NCBI GenBank assembly: GCA_040222995.1
Contig: JAVKBW010000039.1
Coordinates: 372,001 to 436,000, forward strand
Direction: 5' to 3'
DNA length: 64,000 nt
From: JAVKBW01 sp040222995
GTDB taxonomy: Bacteria > Pseudomonadota > Alphaproteobacteria > UBA8366 > Aestuariispiraceae
Shown piece after piece: positions 1-9,062 of this stretch. The translations under genes were made by a program, and so were the position numbers. The notes beneath the pieces are model-generated. The model made no database searches and was not told the origin of the DNA. It saw nothing but the letters and a program-made list of their open reading frames with translations. The stretch's first letter is position 1. Each line of letters opens with the position of its first letter.

Positions 1-228
1 GCCCAGCCCGACGCCGATCGCACCGATCAGCAGAATGATGAAAGGCACCGCGCCGTCACCGGCATTTTCACCCGACAGATCGAGACCGCAGTTCGAACAG
101 GAAGACGCGACCTTCAGGTAACCGGAAAACATCTTCCCCTTGCCGCATCTGGGGCACCGACATTTCAGACCCGACTTAATCGCATCCGAAACTGTCATCG
201 CACTGCGGTCAGATGCGTTGTCATTCAT
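1..228 (-). CDS. DUF983 membrane protein, partial (runs off the left edge)
   Basis: Only the first 76 codons are present; the rest lies beyond base 1. The ATG at 228-226 gives MNDNASDRSAMTVSDAIKSG. A cysteine-rich zinc-ribbon-like segment follows: C23, C25 and C28 in CRCPRCGKG, then C44 and C47 in CSNCGL. The visible part ends inside a hydrophobic helix (FIILLIGAIGVGLG). DUF983 proteins are small membrane proteins of unknown function often found beside cytochrome c oxidase genes in alphaproteobacteria. The gene starts 31 bp after the coxC stop and is probably the last gene visible in that operon. Confidence 0.85.
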   Translation of the reverse strand, partial: MNDNASDRSAMTVSDAIKSGLKCRCPRCGKGKMFSGYLKVASSCSNCGLDLSGENAGDGAVPFIILLIGAIGVGLG

Positions 229-259
229 GGCTGCAGGCCTTCAGGAGGGTTGGCTGTTA

Positions 260-1099
260 TCAGCCACCCCACCAGTAGACGCAAACGAACAGGAACAGCC
301 AGACAACGTCAACGAAATGCCAGTACCAAGCAGCCGCTTCGAAACCGAAATGATGTGACGGCGTGAAATGACCGGCCCTGGCGCGGAATAGGCAGACCGC
401 GAGGAAGATCGTTCCGACCAGAACGTGAAAACCGTGAAAACCGGTCGCCATGTAGAAGGTCGAGGAATAGATACCGTCGGTAAACCCGAAGGCGGCATGG
501 CTGTACTCGAATGCCTGCAGGCTGGTAAAGGCAATGCCGAGCAGCACGGTCAGCGTCAGGCCGTGAATCAACTGATCCCGCTTGCCTTCACGAAGCGCAT
601 GGTGCGCCCAGGTGACGGTGCAGCCGGAGAGCAGCAGAATCATCGTATTCATGAACGGAAGATCGAAGGCTTCGAACGGAATAACGCCGACAGGAGGCCA
701 GGTTCCCCCCGTTACCTCACTGCGAACGATCTGTTTCGCATCGTTGAAGTACAGGCTGGCGTCAAAAAAGGCCCAGAAAAAAGCGGCGAAGAACATCACC
801 TCGGATGCAATGAAAAGCGCCATCCCGTAGCGTAACCCCAACTGCACGATGGGCTTGTGGTCACCGCTCTCCGATTCCTTCACAACATCCTTCCACCACA
901 GGAACATCGTCAGCAGCACCAGGCCCAAACCCGGCAAAACGGCTGTCCAGCTAACCGATTCCGCACCGACGATATCGGGGTGCATGAAAATCACTCCCCC
1001 CATCGCCATCACAAACCCGCCGAGCGCGCCGACCGCAGGCCAGGGCGAAGGGTTTACCAGATGATAGTCGTGGTTCACTGCGTGATGATCGCCAGCCAT
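260..1099 (-). CDS. coxC: Cytochrome c oxidase subunit III
   Basis: A 279-residue integral membrane subunit of the aa3-type cytochrome c oxidase, full length for the family, with seven hydrophobic segments. The N-terminal HHAVNHDYHLVNPSPWP and the motifs HHALREGKR and GFHGFHVLVGT are typical of subunit III, including the conserved acidic residues of helix III (FIASEVMFFAAFFWAFF). The C-terminal helix ends in YWHFVDVVWLFLF. It lacks redox centres and stabilises subunit I in the inner membrane. It lies downstream of ctaG and upstream of the DUF983 gene. Confidence 0.97.
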   Translation of the reverse strand: MAGDHHAVNHDYHLVNPSPWPAVGALGGFVMAMGGVIFMHPDIVGAESVSWTAVLPGLGLVLLTMFLWWKDVVKESESGDHKPIVQLGLRYGMALFIASEVMFFAAFFWAFFDASLYFNDAKQIVRSEVTGGTWPPVGVIPFEAFDLPFMNTMILLLSGCTVTWAHHALREGKRDQLIHGLTLTVLLGIAFTSLQAFEYSHAAFGFTDGIYSSTFYMATGFHGFHVLVGTIFLAVCLFRARAGHFTPSHHFGFEAAAWYWHFVDVVWLFLFVCVYWWGG

Positions 1100-1165
1100 G
1101 ATTCTTCTTCCCCTTTTAACAGAGCCGGTCCAACCGGCCCTTTTGCTAGTATCGTTCGCTGTGTT

Positions 1166-1759
1166 CTATTGAACCAGCGCCAAATCATCCGTTTTTCCGT
1201 CTTCTACAGCGTCTTCCTCTAGCGGAAACATCGTATAGGACAGGGTTATCGTTTCAACATAGGCCAAATCCGGGTCATCAACCATTGCCGGGTCGACATA
1301 GAAGGCAACCGGCATGTTGACCGACTGTCCGGCTTCGAGACGCTGTTCGGTGAAACAGAAACACTCAACCTTCACGAAGTACTGTCCGGCCTGAAGCGGC
1401 GTGACGTTGAACGTCGCCTGTCCTGTCGCCGGGTGATCCGATTTGTTCTCCGCGACATAGAAGGCGACCGCATTCTCGCCGACATTCATGGTCATCGACC
1501 TCTGTGCCGGGTGAAAGGTCCACGGCAAGTCACGAGACAGGCTGGAATCGAACCGAACGGTGATCTTCCGGTCGATGACGGTCTGGCTTTCGTCCAGCGC
1601 CACCTGTGTTGTCCCGCCGTAACCGGTAACCCGGCAGAACAGATTGTAAAGCGGCACCGACGCGAACGACAGGCCGACCATGCCACCGACAATACCGACA
1701 ACCGCAAACAGCAGCCGCCGGTTCTTTCGCTTCAGGTCGTTCCGATTGTTGTCGCTCAT
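1166..1759 (-). CDS. ctaG: Cytochrome c oxidase assembly protein CtaG (Cox11 family)
   Basis: A 197-residue copper chaperone that delivers copper to the CuB site of subunit I from the periplasmic side of the inner membrane. One N-terminal membrane helix (about residues 16-36) is followed by the conserved LFCRVTGYGGT segment with C42. The copper-binding CFCF motif has C133 and C135 (VKVECFCFTEQRL), and the C-terminal beta domain contains the typical FYVDP segment. The start codon overlaps the stop codon of the small upstream gene (ATGA), so the two are probably translationally coupled. Confidence 0.95.
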   Translation of the reverse strand: MSDNNRNDLKRKNRRLLFAVVGIVGGMVGLSFASVPLYNLFCRVTGYGGTTQVALDESQTVIDRKITVRFDSSLSRDLPWTFHPAQRSMTMNVGENAVAFYVAENKSDHPATGQATFNVTPLQAGQYFVKVECFCFTEQRLEAGQSVNMPVAFYVDPAMVDDPDLAYVETITLSYTMFPLEEDAVEDGKTDDLALVQ

Positions 1760-1914
1760 CCAGATCCCCCACCCATCTTGATGATGGAAACCAGATAGAC
1801 GATGACGCAGAACGCAAAGATAGACAGCGCCACGGCGATGTTCTTGCCGCGCTGCTGGCGATGCATATCGCTTTCGCCTGTTTTCTTTCTTTCGTTATCC
1901 GTCATCGCATCCAT
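1756..1914 (-). CDS. Small single-helix membrane protein of the cox operon (CoxF-like)
   Basis: A 52-residue protein starting at the ATG at 1914 and stopping at 1756. It has a polar N-terminus (MDAMTDNERKKTGESDMHRQ), one membrane helix (IAVALSIFAFCVIVYLVSII) and a short KMGGGSG tail. It lies between ctaB and ctaG, where alphaproteobacteria commonly carry a tiny membrane protein annotated CoxF or cytochrome oxidase assembly small protein. Its TGA overlaps the ctaG ATG. A second in-frame ATG three codons downstream could also be the start. The role is inferred from position and topology only. Confidence 0.75.
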   Translation of the reverse strand: MDAMTDNERKKTGESDMHRQQRGKNIAVALSIFAFCVIVYLVSIIKMGGGSG

Positions 1915-1935
1915 CGTTACTAGCCGTCTTGCCGA

Positions 1936-2895
1936 TTAGCCGGCGGCAAACCCGATCACGGTCGAATCCGCAATCAGCGCGCCGAACAGGGCAAAGAGAT
2001 AAAAAATCGAATAGCCGAACATCCGCTTCGCGGATTTGTCGGTTTCGTCGAACCAGACCGCAATCGATGCGGCCATGAATATCGCGCCCAGCACAAAAGC
2101 CAGAACCGCATAGGAAATGCCGGTCATGCCGAGCCACCACGGCGCCAGCGCCACGGGCATCAGGATGGCTGTATAGGCGATCATCTGCTTTTTTGTCGCC
2201 CGCGCGCCCGAAACGACAGGCAGCATCGGGACCGACGCTTTCTGGTAGTCGCCACGGCGATACAGCGCCAGCGCCCAGAAATGCGGCGGCGTCCACAGGA
2301 AAATCAGCGCAAACAGAACAAAAGATTCGACGGAAACATCGCCGGTTACAGCGGCCCAGCCGATCATCGGCGGAAACGCGCCGGCCGCACCGCCGATGAC
2401 AATATTCTGCGGTGTCCGGCGTTTCAGCCCCATCGTATAGACAAAGACATAAAACAGGATCGCGCCGGCGAGCAGCGCCGCCGCCACCCAGTTAATGGCC
2501 AGCGCCATCAGCGCGACCGAAAACAGGGACAGTATGATACCGAAACTCAGCGCTTCCGACGCCGGGACCTTGCCCATCGGGATCGGCCGGCCGCGCGTTC
2601 GCGACATAATCGCATCGATATCGCGGTCGTACCACATATTGATTGCACCGGCAGCGCCGGACCCGACGGCGATACAAAGGACCGCAACGGCGATGAGAAA
2701 CGGATGCAGAGTACCCGGTGCGACTAGCAGACCGGCAAACCCCGAAAACACCACCAGCGACATGACGCGCGGTTTGAGAAGCGCGACATAATCCCTTGCC
2801 TGCCCGGAATCGGCGCGGGCCTTTCCAACGGTAACCGACGGGGACGGCGTTACCGCCGCCCCTTCAAGAACCAGATCGTAGGATGCGTTACTCAC
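1936..2895 (-). CDS. ctaB: Protoheme IX farnesyltransferase (heme O synthase)
   Basis: A 319-residue UbiA-family membrane prenyltransferase that farnesylates heme b to heme O, the first step toward heme A for subunit I. The prenyl-diphosphate/Mg binding motif NMWYDRDIDAIMSRTRGRP lies at residues 87-105, and a second aspartate-containing loop (YRRGDYQKASVPMLPVV) follows. About nine hydrophobic helices are visible. The N-terminal 40 residues are polar and somewhat longer than minimal family members. It lies between coxA and the small membrane gene in the same operon. Confidence 0.95.
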   Translation of the reverse strand: MSNASYDLVLEGAAVTPSPSVTVGKARADSGQARDYVALLKPRVMSLVVFSGFAGLLVAPGTLHPFLIAVAVLCIAVGSGAAGAINMWYDRDIDAIMSRTRGRPIPMGKVPASEALSFGIILSLFSVALMALAINWVAAALLAGAILFYVFVYTMGLKRRTPQNIVIGGAAGAFPPMIGWAAVTGDVSVESFVLFALIFLWTPPHFWALALYRRGDYQKASVPMLPVVSGARATKKQMIAYTAILMPVALAPWWLGMTGISYAVLAFVLGAIFMAASIAVWFDETDKSAKRMFGYSIFYLFALFGALIADSTVIGFAAG

Positions 2896-2927
2896 CGGAA
2901 TATCCTGTCAACCGACCGCATGCAGCG

Positions 2928-4520
2928 TCACTTGACCTGCGGCAGATCGTTGAAGGTATGGAACGGCGGCGGTGACGACACCGTCCATTCCAGGGTTGTC
3001 GCGCCATCGCCCCAGTAACTGTCGCCGACTTTCTGACCGGCACGGATCGTGTAGATCAGCATAACGACGAAAAACAGGGTCGATGCGAAGGAGATATAGG
3101 CGCCCCAGGATGAAACCGCGTTCCACTGCGCAAATCCGTCGGCATAGTCGATATACCGACGCGGCATACCGGCCAGACCCAGAAAGTGCTGCGGGAAAAA
3201 CGTGATGTTCACGCCGATGAACGTCGTCCAGAAATGCAGCTTTCCGGCCCAGCTCGGGAACTGGCGACCGCTCATTTTGCCGATCCAGTAGTACATGCCG
3301 CAGAAGATGCCGAAGACGGCGCCAAGCGACAGCACGTAGTGGAAGTGCGCCACGACATAGTAGGTGTCATGCAATTGCAGGTCCATGCCGGCATTGGCCA
3401 GCACAACCCCTGTCACGCCGCCGACGGTGAACAGGAAGATGAACCCGACCGCCCACAGCATCGGCGTATCGAACTTGATCGACCCGCCCCACATGGTCGC
3501 GATCCACGAGAAGATCTTCACCCCTGTCGGCACCGCGATGACCATCGTCGCGGCCGTGAAATAGGCCCGCGTATCGATATCCATGCCCACCGTGTACATG
3601 TGGTGCGCCCAGACGATGAACCCGACGAAACCGATCGCCACCATGGCGTAGGCCATGCCGAGATAACCGAAAATCGGCTTTCTGGAGAATGTCGAAATGA
3701 CATGGCTGATGATGCCGAAGGCCGGCAGGATCATGATATAGACTTCAGGATGACCGAAGAACCAGAACAGGTGCTGGAACAGGATCGGATCGCCGCCACC
3801 ATCCGGTCGGAAGAACGAGGTACCGAAATTGCGGTCGGTCAGCAACATGGTGATCGCGCCGCCGAGCACGGGCAGCGACAGCACCAGCAGGAAGGCCGTG
3901 ATCAGCATGGACCAAGCGAATAGCGGCATCTTGTGCAGCGTCATGCCAGGCGCGCGCATGTTGAAAATCGTCGTGATGAAGTTGATCGCACCGAGGATCG
4001 ACGACGCGCCGGCAAGGTGCAGCGCGAAAATCGCCATATCGACCGCCGCACCGGAATGGCCCGGCGTGTTCGACAGCGGCGGATAGACCGTCCAGCCCGT
4101 TCCCGCACCGCCGCCGATGACGGCCGACAGTAGCAGAAGGGTAAACGCCGGAATCAGCAGCCAGAAGGAAATGTTGTTCATCCGCGGGAAGGCCATGTCC
4201 GGCGCGCCGATCATCAACGGCGCGAACCAGTTTCCGAACCCGCCGATCAGCGCCGGCATAACCACGAAGAACACCATGATCAACCCGTGCGCCGTAATGA
4301 CCACGTTCCATTCATGGCCGTCGGTCATGTACTGCACGCCCGGGTGATGAAGTTCCGCCCGCATGTAGATCGAAGCCAGACCGCCGATCAGGCCCGCGAC
4401 AATCGCAAAGATCAGGTACATCGTACCGATATCCTTGTGATTGGTGGAATACAGCCAGCGTCGGAACCCTTTCGGGGTCCCGTGGTCGTCATGCGCGTCT
4501 GCGGTTGCACCGTAACCCAT
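2928..4520 (-). CDS. coxA: Cytochrome c oxidase subunit I
   Basis: A 530-residue catalytic heme-copper subunit with 12 membrane helices. Visible ligands and channel residues are H78 (TAHGL, low-spin heme a), H257 and Y261 of the cross-linked pair (GHPEVYIMILP), H306-H307 for CuB (WAHHMYT), K335 of the K-channel (PTGVK), and H392/H394 (AHFHYVLSLG). The residue set is that of an A-type aa3 oxidase. It reduces O2 to water with proton pumping. The gene follows coxB by 29 bp and precedes ctaB. Confidence 0.98.
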   Translation of the reverse strand: MGYGATADAHDDHGTPKGFRRWLYSTNHKDIGTMYLIFAIVAGLIGGLASIYMRAELHHPGVQYMTDGHEWNVVITAHGLIMVFFVVMPALIGGFGNWFAPLMIGAPDMAFPRMNNISFWLLIPAFTLLLLSAVIGGGAGTGWTVYPPLSNTPGHSGAAVDMAIFALHLAGASSILGAINFITTIFNMRAPGMTLHKMPLFAWSMLITAFLLVLSLPVLGGAITMLLTDRNFGTSFFRPDGGGDPILFQHLFWFFGHPEVYIMILPAFGIISHVISTFSRKPIFGYLGMAYAMVAIGFVGFIVWAHHMYTVGMDIDTRAYFTAATMVIAVPTGVKIFSWIATMWGGSIKFDTPMLWAVGFIFLFTVGGVTGVVLANAGMDLQLHDTYYVVAHFHYVLSLGAVFGIFCGMYYWIGKMSGRQFPSWAGKLHFWTTFIGVNITFFPQHFLGLAGMPRRYIDYADGFAQWNAVSSWGAYISFASTLFFVVMLIYTIRAGQKVGDSYWGDGATTLEWTVSSPPPFHTFNDLPQVK

Positions 4521-4549
4521 TTGTTATCTCCTCAATCGCTTCGCGCCGA

Positions 4550-5449
4550 TCACTCGGCCGTATAAGCCAGCTGTGATGTGCCGGCATTGTCATTTTCCAG
4601 GGAAGGCCGCGGCGAACCGTCAGCGGTGTCAAACTGCTGCTGCGCCTCTTCGACCCAGGCCGCAAATTCCTCTTTCGTCACCGCCTTGACCATGATCGGC
4701 ATGTACGCATGGTCGGTTCCGCACAATTCGGAACAGAAACCGTAGAACGTGTGCCCGGCATATTCCGGGTTGATCCTGGTCCAGGTTTCATTCAGCCGTC
4801 CCGGCACCGCATCAAGCCGCACGCCGAAATCCGACATCGACCAGTTATGCAGAACGTCGCCTGCCGTAATAATCAGGCGGATATTCGTATCGACCGGCAG
4901 AACGACGGCGTTGTCCGTGTCCATCAGACGATGCGCATTCTGTTCGGACGCTTCTTCCTGGGTGCGGGCCAGCAGATAGGCATCGAACGTGAAATTGCCA
5001 TGATCCGGATAGGTATAGTTCCAGTACCACTGGTATCCCGTGATCTTGAGGGTCATCTCCGCGTCGTCCGTGCTGTCGGCGGCGTACATGACCTTGAAGG
5101 ACGGAAACGCAATGCCAACGAGAATCAGGATCGGAATAAGCGTCCAGGCTACTTCCAGCACCGCGTTATGCGTCGTTTTCGACGGAGTCGGGTTGGCGGA
5201 TTCACGGAATTTGAAGCAAGTCCACAACAGCAGAACCAGAACAAAAATCGTGATGATCGTGATGATCCACAGCAGCAAAGTGTGGAAATCCGTAAGCATT
5301 TCGGCAATCGGTGTTGCCGGCTCCGGCAATCCCAGTTGCCAGGGCTCCGGCTTCGCCGCAATCGCCGGTGCGGCGACCAAAGACGCCGCCAATGCTAGTC
5401 CGCTCGCCGCGAGGGCCATGATCCGACTTTTCACACCGCTACTCCCCAT
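4550..5449 (-). CDS. coxB: Cytochrome c oxidase subunit II
   Basis: The periplasmic CuA-bearing subunit that takes electrons from cytochrome c. I chose the ATG at 5449 (299 residues) because it gives a compact signal peptide (MGSSGVKSRIMALAASGLAL then AASLVAAPAIAA, cleaving before KPEPW). An in-frame ATG at 5506 is the alternative, and the frame stays open to 5605, across the likely promoter. Two transmembrane helices follow (LLLWIITIITIFVLVLLLW and AWTLIPILILVGIAF). The CuA motif is CSELCGTDHAYM with C238, C242, H246 and M249. It is the first gene of the cox operon and is divergent from tldD. Confidence 0.95.
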   Translation of the reverse strand: MGSSGVKSRIMALAASGLALAASLVAAPAIAAKPEPWQLGLPEPATPIAEMLTDFHTLLLWIITIITIFVLVLLLWTCFKFRESANPTPSKTTHNAVLEVAWTLIPILILVGIAFPSFKVMYAADSTDDAEMTLKITGYQWYWNYTYPDHGNFTFDAYLLARTQEEASEQNAHRLMDTDNAVVLPVDTNIRLIITAGDVLHNWSMSDFGVRLDAVPGRLNETWTRINPEYAGHTFYGFCSELCGTDHAYMPIMVKAVTKEEFAAWVEEAQQQFDTADGSPRPSLENDNAGTSQLAYTAE

Positions 5450-5568
5450 ATCGTAAAACACCCGCCGCGCTGCTTCCGCCCGCTTGCCGTCGTCGATGTA
5501 TCGCATTGTTCTGGATGATCCAAGCCTGCAATTCGCCGCCGGAACAATCCCCCCAAACAATATACGGT

Positions 5569-5596
5569 ATTGTACGCTGCAGCATAGAGCAATCAA
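5569..5596 (-). promoter_or_regulatory. Candidate sigma-70-type promoter of the cox operon
   Basis: Read on the minus strand, TTGATT (5596-5591) is followed after 16 bp by TACAAT (5574-5569), upstream of coxB. The 5450-5765 stretch between coxB and tldD (316 bp) holds no gene that I can support. On the plus strand a TATAGT at 5726-5731 could be the -10 of tldD, without a convincing -35. Confidence 0.4.
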
Positions 5597-5765
5597 GCAA
5601 TACAACTGCGTTCTGCTGTCGCAGCCCTATGCCGAACCGATGCGGAGGCTGGCCGTAATTTAGTCAACAGCCATTCAACAATCGGTGTCCGGGCTTTACT
5701 TTCTTCCCACACCTGTGACTCTAAGTATAGTGAGCCTGAAAAATCTGATCTGGAGCTGAATTTAT

Positions 5766-7199
5766 ATGCCGCATCTGGCTGAAACCGACGAAATATTCTT
5801 TGAACGCGCGGGTCTTGACCGGAACCGGACGGAATCGCTGGTCAATGACGCATTGAAGGGCGCGGACGATGGCGAACTGTTTCTGGAATACAGGCTTTCC
5901 GAAGCCATTTCCTTCGATGATGGCCGGGTGCGGTCGGCCAGCTACGACACCGCGCAGGGGTTCGGTCTGCGATCCGTCGCCGACGATGTCAGCGGATACG
6001 CCCATGCGTCCGATTTCAGCGAAGGCGCGCTGAAACGGGCCAGCGATACCGTACGGGCCGTTCACGCAGGTCATGGCGGTTCCTTCGCCGCCGCGCCCGC
6101 CGGGACGAACAAGGCCCTGTACGGCGACGACAATCCACTGATGGGCATGGCGTTCGAGGAAAAGGTGAAGCTGCTCGAGGAAATCGACGCCTATGCGCGG
6201 TCGAAGGATGACCGGGTGCGACAGGTGAGCGCGGTTCTGGCAGGCGAATGGCAGGCCGTTCAGATCGTCCGTCCCGGCGGCGAGCGGATGGCGGATATCA
6301 GGCCGCTGGTGCGGCTGAACGTGTCTGTTGTCGTCGAAAAGGACGGCAAGATGGAAAGCGGCGGACACGGCGCCGGCGGACGCCTCGCCTTCGACCGGTT
6401 CGTCACCCCCGACGCCTGGCAGGGACAGGTCGATGAAGCCTTGCGTCAGGCCCTGATCAATCTCGATTCCGAACCCGCCCCGGCCGGCGAAATGACCGTC
6501 GTGCTCGGCCCCGGCTGGCCGGGAATTCTGCTTCATGAGGCCATCGGCCACGGTCTTGAGGGCGATTTCAACCGCAAGAAAACGTCCGCCTTTGCCGGGC
6601 TGATGGGCCAGCGCGTGGCGTCGCCGGGCGTCACCGTCGTCGATGACGGCACGATCGCCGACCGGCGCGGCTCTCTGACCATTGATGACGAGGGCACGCC
6701 GACAAGCAGCACGATGCTGATCGAAGACGGTATTCTGACCGGATACATGCAGGATCGTATGAATGCCCGCCTGATGGGCATGCGGGCGACAGGAAACGGC
6801 CGCCGCCAGTCATTCGCACATCCGCCGATGCCGCGGATGACAAACACCTATATGCTGAACGGCGACAAGGATCCCGGTGAAATTCTGGCTTCCGTCAAGA
6901 AAGGCCTTTATGCGGTCAATTTCGGCGGCGGCCAGGTCGATATCACCAACGGCAAGTTCGTGTTTTCGTGCACCGAAGCCTACAAGATCGAGAACGGCAA
7001 GATCGGCGCGGCGGTCAAGGGCGCGACCCTGATCGGCAACGGACCGGACGCTCTGACGCGGGTTTCGATGATCGGCAACGACACGAAGCTCGACCCCGGT
7101 ATCGGCACCTGCGGTAAGGAAGGCCAGGGCGTGCCGGTCGGCGTCGGGCAACCGACGCTTCGATTGGACGGGCTGACTGTCGGAGGCACCGCGGCGTGA
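5766..7199 (+). CDS. tldD: Metalloprotease TldD
   Basis: A 477-residue TldD family zinc protease (M103 type), normally acting with TldE/PmbA in degradation or maturation of small peptides in the cytoplasm. The zinc-binding HEAIGH motif is at residues 257-262, followed by LEGDFNRKKTSAFAG. The glycine-rich C-terminal region (NFGGGQVDITNGKFVFSC) is also typical. No tldE partner lies in the window. tldD next to coxB is a common arrangement in alphaproteobacteria. The stop overlaps the GTG start of the next gene. Confidence 0.95.
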   Translation: MPHLAETDEIFFERAGLDRNRTESLVNDALKGADDGELFLEYRLSEAISFDDGRVRSASYDTAQGFGLRSVADDVSGYAHASDFSEGALKRASDTVRAVHAGHGGSFAAAPAGTNKALYGDDNPLMGMAFEEKVKLLEEIDAYARSKDDRVRQVSAVLAGEWQAVQIVRPGGERMADIRPLVRLNVSVVVEKDGKMESGGHGAGGRLAFDRFVTPDAWQGQVDEALRQALINLDSEPAPAGEMTVVLGPGWPGILLHEAIGHGLEGDFNRKKTSAFAGLMGQRVASPGVTVVDDGTIADRRGSLTIDDEGTPTSSTMLIEDGILTGYMQDRMNARLMGMRATGNGRRQSFAHPPMPRMTNTYMLNGDKDPGEILASVKKGLYAVNFGGGQVDITNGKFVFSCTEAYKIENGKIGAAVKGATLIGNGPDALTRVSMIGNDTKLDPGIGTCGKEGQGVPVGVGQPTLRLDGLTVGGTAA

Positions 7200-7624
7200 C
7201 ACGACCTGCTTTTTTCTGCGCTTTGGCCGTTGCCGCACTTTCCGTGCCGGGTCTCGGCCTGTCAGGCCGGCCGGCCCTGGCGCAGGATGCTGAAAAAGCG
7301 TCGCTGGCAATGACGATTCAGCCGCTCGGCTATCTGTTCAAGGACGGCAGACACCGTTTCACCCATCATCGGGTTTTTGTGGAAAATGCCGGGATCGGCG
7401 TGACGCTTACCAAAGGTACGGTCTGCGTCAATCATGGCAAGGAATGCGTCTCCGGCAAGATCGAATACCGGATCGACGCGAACAGTGCGAAATCGCGACG
7501 CGACCAGTATGTCGCAACCAAATCCATCCCGGATATCGCGTCCATCGAGTACGAAGGCGTCGACGATAACGGCAATGACGTTGTCGTCAGAGCGGAAATG
7601 GAACTCGATATCCCCGAGCAGTAA
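7196..7624 (+). CDS. Small exported protein of unknown function
   Basis: A 142-residue protein starting at a GTG that overlaps the tldD stop (GTGA), so it is probably coupled to tldD. The N-terminus looks like a signal peptide (AFFCALAVAALSVPGLGLSG, then RPALAQ, cleaving before DAEKAS). The mature part of about 110 residues is predicted beta-rich and contains two cysteines (GTVCVNHGKECVSGK) that could form a disulfide. I recognise no family. It ends 6 bp before the convergent dddP stop. Confidence 0.75.
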   Translation: MTRPAFFCALAVAALSVPGLGLSGRPALAQDAEKASLAMTIQPLGYLFKDGRHRFTHHRVFVENAGIGVTLTKGTVCVNHGKECVSGKIEYRIDANSAKSRRDQYVATKSIPDIASIEYEGVDDNGNDVVVRAEMELDIPEQ

Positions 7625-7630
7625 CGCCGG

Positions 7631-8968
7631 TCAGCCCATCAGTTTTTCATCGAACGGGCACCGTGTCAGATTTTCGTATCCATCTTCTGTGATAAGTATC
7701 TGATCTTCCAGCTTGATACCGTCGCGGCCGCCGACCTTCCCCGCATACACTTCGTTGCAGATCACCATTCCCGGTTCCAGCACGTAGTCCCACGCGCCTT
7801 CGGTATGATCCTGCGGATACGGTATCGACGGAAATTCATCGCACAGCCCGACGCCGTGCATGACGACCCCATAGCGTTGCTCCTGAAAATGTTCCGGCAA
7901 GGTTGCGCCGCCTTCGATAAGTTCCTGGAAATGCGTACCCGGCTTCAGAAGCTCCTGATTTCGGATGAAATAGGTGTAAGCTTCCTCATGCAGCCGTCGC
8001 TGTTCATCGCTGGGCGTACCGTCACCACAATACCATGTTCTTGAAATGTCGGTACAGATTCCGTACGGGCCAATCAGATCGGTATCGAATCCGACAAGAT
8101 CGCCGTCCTGCACCCGGCGCGGCCCCGCTTCCTGCATCCATGGATTGGTGCGCGGGCCGGAACTGAGGATCCGGGTTTCGATCCATTCGCCGCCGCGCTT
8201 GATGTTTTCCGCGTGCATGACAGCCCATAGCTCGACTTCGGCGATACCGGGTTCCAGCACCTTGCGCATCTCGGCAATGGCGATTTCCGTTGTCGCGATC
8301 GAACAGCGCATGGCGTTGATTTCATCCGGGCATTTGATTTCCCGCGCATGTTCCATGACTTCCTGGCCGGAAAACGTTTCAAACCCAAGCGCATCCAAAG
8401 CGCGCAGACCCAGTATCTCGATCTTGTCGATGGCGAGCCGTCGGCCCTTGCCGCACTGCTGCCGCACGACCTCATCCACCTGGGCGGCGAATTCGTTCGC
8501 CTTTTCCTCTTCCTTGTCGCCGGCAATGAAATAAATGAAACCGGCGCCATGGCGGCGTTCGTTGATCAGTGGCAGATAGTTCGACAGATGGTCCGAGCCG
8601 TGAAAATCCCACAGCACCAGATACCCGTCCGCCGTTACCAGGGCCGCGCGGGACGGGTTGTGAGAAACCCAGACCTGCATGTTCATGGAATCGGTCGCAT
8701 ACCGGATGTTCAGCGGATCGAACAGAAGCACGCCATCCAGTTGTCGTTTCTGCAACTCGTCGACGATGCGTTGCAGGCGAAATTCCCTGATCCGGGTCAG
8801 GTTCGGCGCGGTGATGCCAAGCGCCGCCCATTCCTGAAAGGCCTTGTCCGTCGGCCCGATTTCCACCCGATCCGGGTCATCTGGGCTGCCGTCCGGCTTC
8901 AGGCCGATCGCCGGCCGGATAGCGGGATTAATTTTAGGATTCGGAATCGAATACGCTGAAACAGACAT
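7631..8968 (-). CDS. dddP: DMSP lyase DddP homologue (M24 metallopeptidase fold)
   Basis: DddP cleaves dimethylsulfoniopropionate to dimethyl sulfide and acrylate. It has the creatinase/aminopeptidase (M24) fold but is not a peptidase. This 445-residue protein has the DddP-specific blocks DRVEIGPT (33-40), DPLNIRYATDS (84-94), HAENIKRGGEWIETR (252-266), SGPRTNPW (270-277) and KLEDQILITEDGYENLT (419-435). The dimetal ligands recalled for DddP are present with matching spacing: D295, D297, D307, H371, E406 and E421. Y366 and the proposed catalytic D377 (HGVGLCDEFP) are also present. The gene lies 94 bp downstream of dppF in the same direction. A Xaa-Pro dipeptidase is the alternative but lacks these DddP blocks. 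Confidence 0.88.
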   Translation of the reverse strand: MSVSAYSIPNPKINPAIRPAIGLKPDGSPDDPDRVEIGPTDKAFQEWAALGITAPNLTRIREFRLQRIVDELQKRQLDGVLLFDPLNIRYATDSMNMQVWVSHNPSRAALVTADGYLVLWDFHGSDHLSNYLPLINERRHGAGFIYFIAGDKEEEKANEFAAQVDEVVRQQCGKGRRLAIDKIEILGLRALDALGFETFSGQEVMEHAREIKCPDEINAMRCSIATTEIAIAEMRKVLEPGIAEVELWAVMHAENIKRGGEWIETRILSSGPRTNPWMQEAGPRRVQDGDLVGFDTDLIGPYGICTDISRTWYCGDGTPSDEQRRLHEEAYTYFIRNQELLKPGTHFQELIEGGATLPEHFQEQRYGVVMHGVGLCDEFPSIPYPQDHTEGAWDYVLEPGMVICNEVYAGKVGGRDGIKLEDQILITEDGYENLTRCPFDEKLMG

Positions 8969-9062
8969 CGCGGTGCATCCTACAACACTATCATGCGAAT
9001 CATTTGGACCGTTCTGTTTGCCGGGCGCAATCCCTATAATACGCCAGCTCAGCGAAAAAAAC

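Noticed and set aside
7631..8968. Reading the M24 protein as Xaa-Pro dipeptidase
   Set aside because: DddP-specific blocks and D377 fit DMSP lyase better than a peptidase.
9030..9045. TATAAT in the dppF-dddP gap as a dddP promoter
   Set aside because: It lies on the plus strand, opposite to dddP, with no -35; its reverse reading TATTAT is too weak to call.
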